Source: Alistipes shahii WAL 8301
GTDB lineage: Bacteria > Bacteroidota > Bacteroidia > Bacteroidales > Rikenellaceae
Direction: 5' to 3'
DNA: 64,000 nt
Assembly: GCF_025145845.1 (NCBI RefSeq)
Contig: NZ_CP102253.1
Span: forward strand, 744,001 to 808,000
A model generated the notes under the pieces. That model saw only the letters and a program-made list of their open reading frames with translations. It made no database searches and was not told the origin of the DNA. Below are positions 59,579-64,000 of the stretch, one piece after another; the stretch's first letter is position 1; each line of letters begins with the position of its first letter. The position numbers were made by a program, and so were the translations under genes.

Positions 59579-61723
59579 TCAATCATAGAATCCCCATGAG
59601 ATACCGATTTTGAACATGCCCGGATTGAGCGGATAGCGAGCCGCCGAGAAATATTCTCCGTTACCGAACAGTCCCTTGTTCACATGCTGATATTTCAGGA
59701 ATATCCGCATTCTCTTCCACTTTCCCATGACGAAAGCGTCCATATAGGGGTAATTCCCCGTCTCGACCTCCCGTTGGTTGTAATACACCGACAGAGCCGG
59801 ATTGTAACCGGGCGCATAATACTTGGTATTATAGCGTCCGTCCAGACCGATCTGCAGGCGCAGCACATCGCGCACGACCCAGAATTCGTAGTAATACGAC
59901 AGGAAGGCGCTCAAAAGCGGAACGGGTACAACATCTTGATCCGTGCTCCACTGCAACAATACCCTGTTGTCCAAATGAAGTCCGCCTAAACGGAAATCTT
60001 TGCGAGCATACACACTCGTGAGGCTGACGTTGCCGCTGTGCTGGGCGACGTTGCTGTCCGACGCATAGTAAATCTTGTCGGAGACGACTCCCTGCCATGC
60101 CCCCGCTTCGAACGCGAAATCGGGAACCGAAAACTTGACCTCGAACCGAGTTTCATTCTCCTTGCTTAAAGGAGTGTTCCATATATAATGGTTAGAGAAC
60201 AGATTCTCCTGCCAGTAGGTCGGCGAGCGGCGGTCCATCGAGAACCGGCCTTCGAGAATCAGGGGGTGTCCGCGCAGATAGCCTTTCAGCGCGAGGTGCG
60301 CGCCGATCGAGAGATCTCCGCCTCTGTATCCCGACGGGTAGAAACGGAGGTTTCCGTCCCAGTCGACATATTTCTTTATCTTTCCGCTGACGGAGCCGTA
60401 AAAGAAGTAACTCGTCTTGTTGACCTTCGTGTACTTCCCCGTCAGGTAATCTTTCAGTTCGAATTGCGAGTAGGTGTGCATGTCGATGCCGATGCCGGCG
60501 TCGAGCGTCCCCACGATTCCGTTCCGGTCCCAGGGCTGCGCCTGCACGAAGAAGCGGTTCGAAATGTTCCGCTCGTAGATCGAGTCGCGCGTCTCCGCAG
60601 GGTTGATGAACCAGTTGCCGTAATAATGCCCCTCCGCGGAGACGAAATCGCCGTTCTCGTCCCGGTGGTCCCGTTCATTCGTATAAGGCTCGTTCCTGTC
60701 GGTGTAGACCTTGCTCCACGAACTGTACTCGAACGAATGGCCGATATACACCGCCGAGAGGTTCGCCATCGAGAAATCGCTCTCCGTGAGCCGTTGCAGC
60801 GGAATGCCGTAGGACTGCGTGACGAAGAAGGCGTTGTTGCGGTAGAGGTTCCTGGCCTCGGCGTCGGCCAGCCGCATCGGCACGCCCGAAGGCATCTCGA
60901 ACGTCGTGTCCGCAATGGCCCACTCGCCGACCACGCCGCCGTTCTCCTGCTGCTCGATGTGGTTGTTGTAGTAGCCCGCATGGACCGAATACCGCCTGCC
61001 CGTGTGGCTGACGGCCACCGCAAGGTTGTGGTTCTTGGTCCGCGACCAGACGTACTGGCCGCGCGTGCCCCGCGCCTTGTAGTCGATGTTGAAACCCGTC
61101 GTCGGAGAGATGTTCTGCGCATGCATGATGCCGAAATTCTCCTCACGGAAACGCTTCTGCCCCGACTCCGCGTAATTCATCCGGATCATCGGCTTCTTCG
61201 TGTTGTAGAAGGGCACGTTCTCCATGTTGTAGGTGTACGCGTAGTAGGGACTCGCAAAACTGAAGTCAAAGAACTGCGGACGCCGGAAATAGTTCAACGG
61301 CAGCGACGTCTGGCCCAAAGCCCCCTGGGCGATGTCGCCCACGTCCTCCCGGTAGAACGGATAGTCGATCCGGTAATCGGTCAGCGTGGTGTCCAAAGGC
61401 CCGATCTCGACGCGGTTGAAATCGCGGCTCACGTGCCATTTGAAGTTGTTCAGCGCGCGGATCGAGTCATTGAAAAAATAGGACTCGAGCGGCTTGCGGA
61501 TTTTCCGTTCCTTCTTGGTGGTGTCCTGCGGCTGCTGGTTCTCGCCCTCCTCGCCTTCGGTCTGCTCGTAGGGATTGCTGCCGTAGAGGTTACCCGTCTG
61601 GCCGTTGCGCTGGGCGCGCTGCAAGGTCTTCGCATCGAAGCCTTGGGAGCGCACCGCCTCGGGCGCTGCAAAAAACAGACCGAGCAGGAGCGTCAGCAAT
61701 ATGCGGTTCGAAAATCTCGACAT
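59579..61723 (-). CDS. Large putative porin (Porin_10-type) outer-membrane protein
   Basis: The 714-residue product has a signal peptide (ILLTLLLGLFFAAPEAVRSQ), a Gln/Glu-rich disordered start (EQTEGEEGENQQPQDTTKKERK) and a long beta-barrel with many aromatic-girdle strands, ending FKIGISWGFYD. It matches the 'putative porin' family widespread in Bacteroidetes, often annotated without function. ATG 61723 was chosen over an upstream TTG; the leader is then 22 bases from a perfect promoter. It is probably cotranscribed with the transglycosylase gene. Confidence 0.87.
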   Translation of the reverse strand: MSRFSNRILLTLLLGLFFAAPEAVRSQGFDAKTLQRAQRNGQTGNLYGSNPYEQTEGEEGENQQPQDTTKKERKIRKPLESYFFNDSIRALNNFKWHVSRDFNRVEIGPLDTTLTDYRIDYPFYREDVGDIAQGALGQTSLPLNYFRRPQFFDFSFASPYYAYTYNMENVPFYNTKKPMIRMNYAESGQKRFREENFGIMHAQNISPTTGFNIDYKARGTRGQYVWSRTKNHNLAVAVSHTGRRYSVHAGYYNNHIEQQENGGVVGEWAIADTTFEMPSGVPMRLADAEARNLYRNNAFFVTQSYGIPLQRLTESDFSMANLSAVYIGHSFEYSSWSKVYTDRNEPYTNERDHRDENGDFVSAEGHYYGNWFINPAETRDSIYERNISNRFFVQAQPWDRNGIVGTLDAGIGIDMHTYSQFELKDYLTGKYTKVNKTSYFFYGSVSGKIKKYVDWDGNLRFYPSGYRGGDLSIGAHLALKGYLRGHPLILEGRFSMDRRSPTYWQENLFSNHYIWNTPLSKENETRFEVKFSVPDFAFEAGAWQGVVSDKIYYASDSNVAQHSGNVSLTSVYARKDFRLGGLHLDNRVLLQWSTDQDVVPVPLLSAFLSYYYEFWVVRDVLRLQIGLDGRYNTKYYAPGYNPALSVYYNQREVETGNYPYMDAFVMGKWKRMRIFLKYQHVNKGLFGNGEYFSAARYPLNPGMFKIGISWGFYD

Positions 61724-61749
61724 GTCAGCCAAAGAGCGGAAATCCGCGG

Positions 61750-61780
61750 CAAATATAATTAAAAAATTTTAAATATACAA
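61750..61780 (-). promoter_or_regulatory. Promoter of the porin gene
   Basis: TTG (61778-61780), 20 bases and TATATTTG (61750-61757) on the minus strand match the consensus. It fills the 57-base gap after the pssA stop. Confidence 0.75.
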
Positions 61781-62500
61781 CTATTCGGCTTTCCCACAGC
61801 CTTTTGTCCGGCAGGCAAGCCCCCGCACCAGCGAAACGAGGATATACAGCACGATGATCGCCGGCACGGCGTAACCGCGCAGGAGGACGGCCGTCACGAC
61901 GGCCGCGATGATGAATCCGTAGCGCAGTTCGTTCCCTTTCCAGCCGAAGCCGTGGAATTTAAGGGCGAACATCCTCACATTCGAGATCATCAGCAGTCCC
62001 ACGACCACGGCAATGGCAGAAATCGCCTCGCGCGGAAGTTCCAGTCCGCTGGTCTCGAACAACAGCCCCAGCGAACCGCAGAGCATCGCCGCCGCCGGGC
62101 TGGGCAGTCCGCAGAACTCCGTGCGCTGCGTGTCGTCAATATTGAATTTCGCCAGCCGCAACGCGGCGCAGGCCGTAAAGACGAAAACGACCAGCCCCGG
62201 ATACCCTTCGGGCAGCCAGATGCCGGGCATCCATTGATAGAGCGAATACATGATCGCCGCCGGGGCCAGTCCGAATGAGATGTCGTCGGCCAGCGAATCG
62301 AGTTGCAGCCCGATGGGCGAACTCTGGTTGAGCAGACGCGCTGCGAAGCCGTCGAAAAAGTCGAACACGGCGGCCAGAACCATCAGGCCGAAGGCCAGCT
62401 TCAGGTCGCCCCAAACCAGCGCCGAAACCACCGCCACCGAACCGCAGAACAGGTTCGACAGAGTCAGCAGATTGGGTATCGTGAAGAGTTTGATTTTCAT
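61781..62500 (-). CDS. pssA: CDP-diacylglycerol-serine O-phosphatidyltransferase
   Basis: PssA joins serine to CDP-diacylglycerol, the first step to phosphatidylethanolamine, in the inner membrane. The 239-residue protein has about eight hydrophobic helices and the CDP-alcohol phosphotransferase motif DG-x2-AR-x8-G-x3-D-x3-D in FFDGFAARLLNQSSPIGLQL followed by DSLADD. The start MKIKLFTIPNLLTLSNLFCG is typical. It is divergent from the guanylyltransferase gene. Confidence 0.94.
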   Translation of the reverse strand: MKIKLFTIPNLLTLSNLFCGSVAVVSALVWGDLKLAFGLMVLAAVFDFFDGFAARLLNQSSPIGLQLDSLADDISFGLAPAAIMYSLYQWMPGIWLPEGYPGLVVFVFTACAALRLAKFNIDDTQRTEFCGLPSPAAAMLCGSLGLLFETSGLELPREAISAIAVVVGLLMISNVRMFALKFHGFGWKGNELRYGFIIAAVVTAVLLRGYAVPAIIVLYILVSLVRGLACRTKGCGKAE

Positions 62501-62534
62501 TGCCGGGGCGAAAATTTAATTTTCCAATAGGCGG

Positions 62535-62562
62535 CAAAGTTACTAAAATATTTTTATCTTTG
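62535..62562. promoter_or_regulatory. Divergent -7 elements for pssA and the guanylyltransferase
   Basis: CAAAGTTA at 62535-62542 reads TAACTTTG on the minus strand toward pssA. TATCTTTG at 62555-62562 faces the guanylyltransferase, 26 bases before its ATG. Each lacks a clear TTG and each -33 region falls over the other promoter, so the two may compete. Confidence 0.5.
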
Positions 62563-62588
62563 TCGAAATTAACTCCATATAATAACTC

Positions 62589-63662
62589 ATGTCAAGCAAT
62601 AAATATTGTGTCATCATGGCGGGCGGCATCGGGACGCGCTTCTGGCCCAAGAGCCGGCAGTCGATGCCCAAGCAGTTCCTCGACATTCTCGGGACGGGCA
62701 AATCCTTCATCCGCCACACCTACGAACGCTTCGCAAAAATGGTTCCTGCGGAGAATTTCCTCGTGGTGACCAACGATAAATACAAAAGCCTGGTTCTCGA
62801 ACACATCCCGGAAATCGGCGAAAAACAAGTGCTCTGCGAACCCGTGGGCCGCAACACGGCCCCCTGCGTGGCCTATGCGGCCTACACGCTGCTGAAACGC
62901 AATCCCGATGCCGAAATGATCGTCACCCCGGCGGATCACCTGATCCTCAACGAAGACGACTTCCGGGCGATCATCGCCGAGTGTCTCGACTTCGCCTCGG
63001 AGCACGACGCGCTGATGACCGTGGGCATCAAACCCACGCGTCCCGACACGGGCTACGGCTACATCCAGGTCTCGGACGACAAACCCATCAGCAAGGTCAA
63101 GTGCTTCACCGAGAAGCCTGACATCGAACTGGCGCGGGTGTTCCTGCAATCCGGTGAGTTTTACTGGAATTCGGGCATCTTCGTGTGGAAGGTGCGCTCG
63201 ATCGTCGAGGCCTTCGAGAAATACCTCCCCGAGCACCACGCGCTCTTCAGCGGCGTGATGCGCGCCATCGGAACCGACGCCGAGCGCAACGTCGTGGAGA
63301 TCGCCTTTTCAGAGTGCCGCGCCATCTCGATCGACTACGGCATCATGGAGAAGGCCGACAACGTCTACGTCCGCTGCGGCGAGTTCGGCTGGAGCGACGT
63401 CGGGACGTGGGGTTCGGTCTACCAGCATTCGCGCAAGGACCGCTATGCCAACGCCGTGCCCGAAGAGGGCTGTTACCTCTACGATACACGCAGTTCGATC
63501 GTTTCGCTCCCAAAGGACAAGATCGCCGTGATCAGCGGACTGAAGGAGTACATCGTCGTCGACACGGACGACGTGCTGATGGTCTGCCCCCGCTCCGAGG
63601 AGCAGAACATCAAAAAATTCATCGACGAAGTCAAGTTCCACAACGGCGACAAGCACATCTGA
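62589..63662 (+). CDS. manC: Mannose-1-phosphate guanylyltransferase
   Basis: The 357-residue enzyme makes GDP-mannose from mannose 1-phosphate and GTP for glycan synthesis. It has the nucleotidyltransferase signature MAGGIGTRFWPKSRQSMPKQ near residue 11, the VTPADHLI motif, FTEKPD, WNSGIFVWK and WSDVGTW. It lacks the C-terminal isomerase domain of bifunctional ManC, so is the short single-function type. The stop codon is inside a 14-bp perfect inverted repeat. Confidence 0.94.
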   Translation: MSSNKYCVIMAGGIGTRFWPKSRQSMPKQFLDILGTGKSFIRHTYERFAKMVPAENFLVVTNDKYKSLVLEHIPEIGEKQVLCEPVGRNTAPCVAYAAYTLLKRNPDAEMIVTPADHLILNEDDFRAIIAECLDFASEHDALMTVGIKPTRPDTGYGYIQVSDDKPISKVKCFTEKPDIELARVFLQSGEFYWNSGIFVWKVRSIVEAFEKYLPEHHALFSGVMRAIGTDAERNVVEIAFSECRAISIDYGIMEKADNVYVRCGEFGWSDVGTWGSVYQHSRKDRYANAVPEEGCYLYDTRSSIVSLPKDKIAVISGLKEYIVVDTDDVLMVCPRSEEQNIKKFIDEVKFHNGDKHI

Positions 63663-63684
63663 TTCGTTGGATCAGATGTGCTTG
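63650..63684. repeat. 14-bp perfect inverted repeat over the manC stop codon
   Basis: CAAGCACATCTGAT (63650-63663) pairs exactly with ATCAGATGTGCTTG (63671-63684), loop TCGTTGG. The left arm encodes the last four residues and stop. It would fold in the mRNA and may terminate or protect it, although no T-tract follows. Confidence 0.7.
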
Positions 63685-63790
63685 ATGAAATCATTCCAGA
63701 CCTTATGATTTCCATCGCCCGTCACTGTGCATTCCAACGTTCGCATCCACGGCGTTCCACCGTGTTTGCGAGTCTGCTCCTCCTCCAAAT

Positions 63791-63829
63791 CCCCTCCCCG
63801 GAGGGGACTTATCGCATGTGACCGAATAA
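63791..63829. repeat. Small hairpin plus GCATRTGACCG motif, copy B
   Basis: CCCCTCC (63791-63797) pairs with GGAGGGG (63800-63806), then GCATGTGACCGAATAA at 63814-63829. The layout and last motif match copy A at 1451-1516. The spacer 63685-63790 shows no other feature. Confidence 0.4.
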
Positions 63830-63858
63830 TCTCAAAACAATACTTGCCAACATCTTCC

Positions 63859-64000
63859 ATGTCCGAACTATACGAACTTTTCAGCCAGCACCCCCGTATC
63901 TCGACCGACACGCGCCGGATCGAGCCGGACTCCATCTTCTTCGCCCTGCGGGGCGATACCTTCGACGGCAACCGTTTCGTCGCCGAAGCGCTCGAAAAAG
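63859..64000 (+). CDS. murF: UDP-N-acetylmuramoyl-tripeptide D-Ala-D-Ala ligase, 3' truncated
   Basis: Only the first 47 codons are present. They read MSELYELFSQHPRISTDTRR followed by IEPDSIFFALRGDTFDGNRF, the N-terminal uridine-binding domain typical of MurF (S-TDTR and FFALRG-FDGN). MurF adds D-Ala-D-Ala to the peptidoglycan precursor in the cytoplasm. The start is 30 bases after the copy-B repeat element. Confidence 0.88.
   Translation, partial: MSELYELFSQHPRISTDTRRIEPDSIFFALRGDTFDGNRFVAEALEK

Noticed and set aside
1..64000. tRNA, rRNA, insertion sequences or prophage
   Set aside because: Spacers were read on both strands for cloverleaf-like arms, transposase or integrase motifs and terminal repeats; none was convincing.

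Overview
The window looks like a chromosome segment of a high-GC member of the Bacteroidales, most like Alistipes (Rikenellaceae). The reasons are: SusC/SusD and FecR/ECF-sigma genes, a type III glutamine synthetase, the PorX regulator of type IX secretion, fimbrillin/DUF4493/PCMD surface lipoproteins, A-rich rather than Shine-Dalgarno leaders, and many promoters of the Bacteroidetes form TTG-N19-21-TAnnTTTG. The genus is an inference from gene content and base composition. No rRNA, tRNA, CRISPR array, transposase or phage gene was seen.

Layout. 1-2.9 kb: end of a sugar kinase gene, murQ (peptidoglycan sugar recycling), a helix-hairpin-helix protein and rpsU, which has its own promoter inside the preceding gene. 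2.9-9.8 kb: glnN (minus), a 0.6 kb AT-rich spacer, then mutA-mutB (methylmalonyl-CoA mutase, propionate/succinate metabolism). 9.9-11.7 kb: a small secreted protein and an iron alcohol dehydrogenase. 12-24.7 kb: a minus-strand housekeeping run, rng, mfd, coaX, a FadL-like outer-membrane protein, a TPR protein, lptC, a CNNM/CorC protein and a PpiD-type isomerase, i.e. RNA turnover, repair, CoA synthesis and envelope biogenesis. 25-25.4 kb: a 29-residue basic protein and HU. 25.6-28.4 kb: a lower-GC arsR-thioredoxin-ArsF-ArsG-permease operon under a palindromic operator that overlaps its own -7 box. 28.5-37.9 kb: porX-tsaE, a transglutaminase-like protein, an SRPBCC protein, a membrane-bound MutS-like ATPase, an ExbB-like fragment, a frameshifted LytTR regulator with a C9 tract, a NUDIX protein and an S9 peptidase.

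38.2-48.3 kb holds the least understood unit: seven tightly packed genes encoding five surface-type lipoproteins (one fimbrillin-like, three DUF4493, two with PCMD modules, one protein carrying both of the last two) and two paralogous small beta-barrel proteins. It is flanked by terminators and looks like one operon for an undescribed cell-surface assembly. 48.4-58.7 kb is a Sus-like locus: FecR, a SusC with an STN signalling domain, SusD, a DUF1735/F5-8C lipoprotein, an endonuclease/exonuclease/phosphatase-fold lipoprotein and a metallophosphoesterase, with the ECF sigma gene at the far end on the opposite strand. It carries phosphoesterases and no glycoside hydrolase, so it probably takes up a phosphate-ester substrate. 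The sigma gene carries an in-frame G9 tract that could make the locus phase variable.

58.8-64 kb: a lytic transglycosylase, a large putative porin, pssA, a mannose-1-phosphate guanylyltransferase and the start of murF. Terminators, promoters and repeats are listed separately. All family names are from reading the translated sequence and remembered family features; no database search was run.
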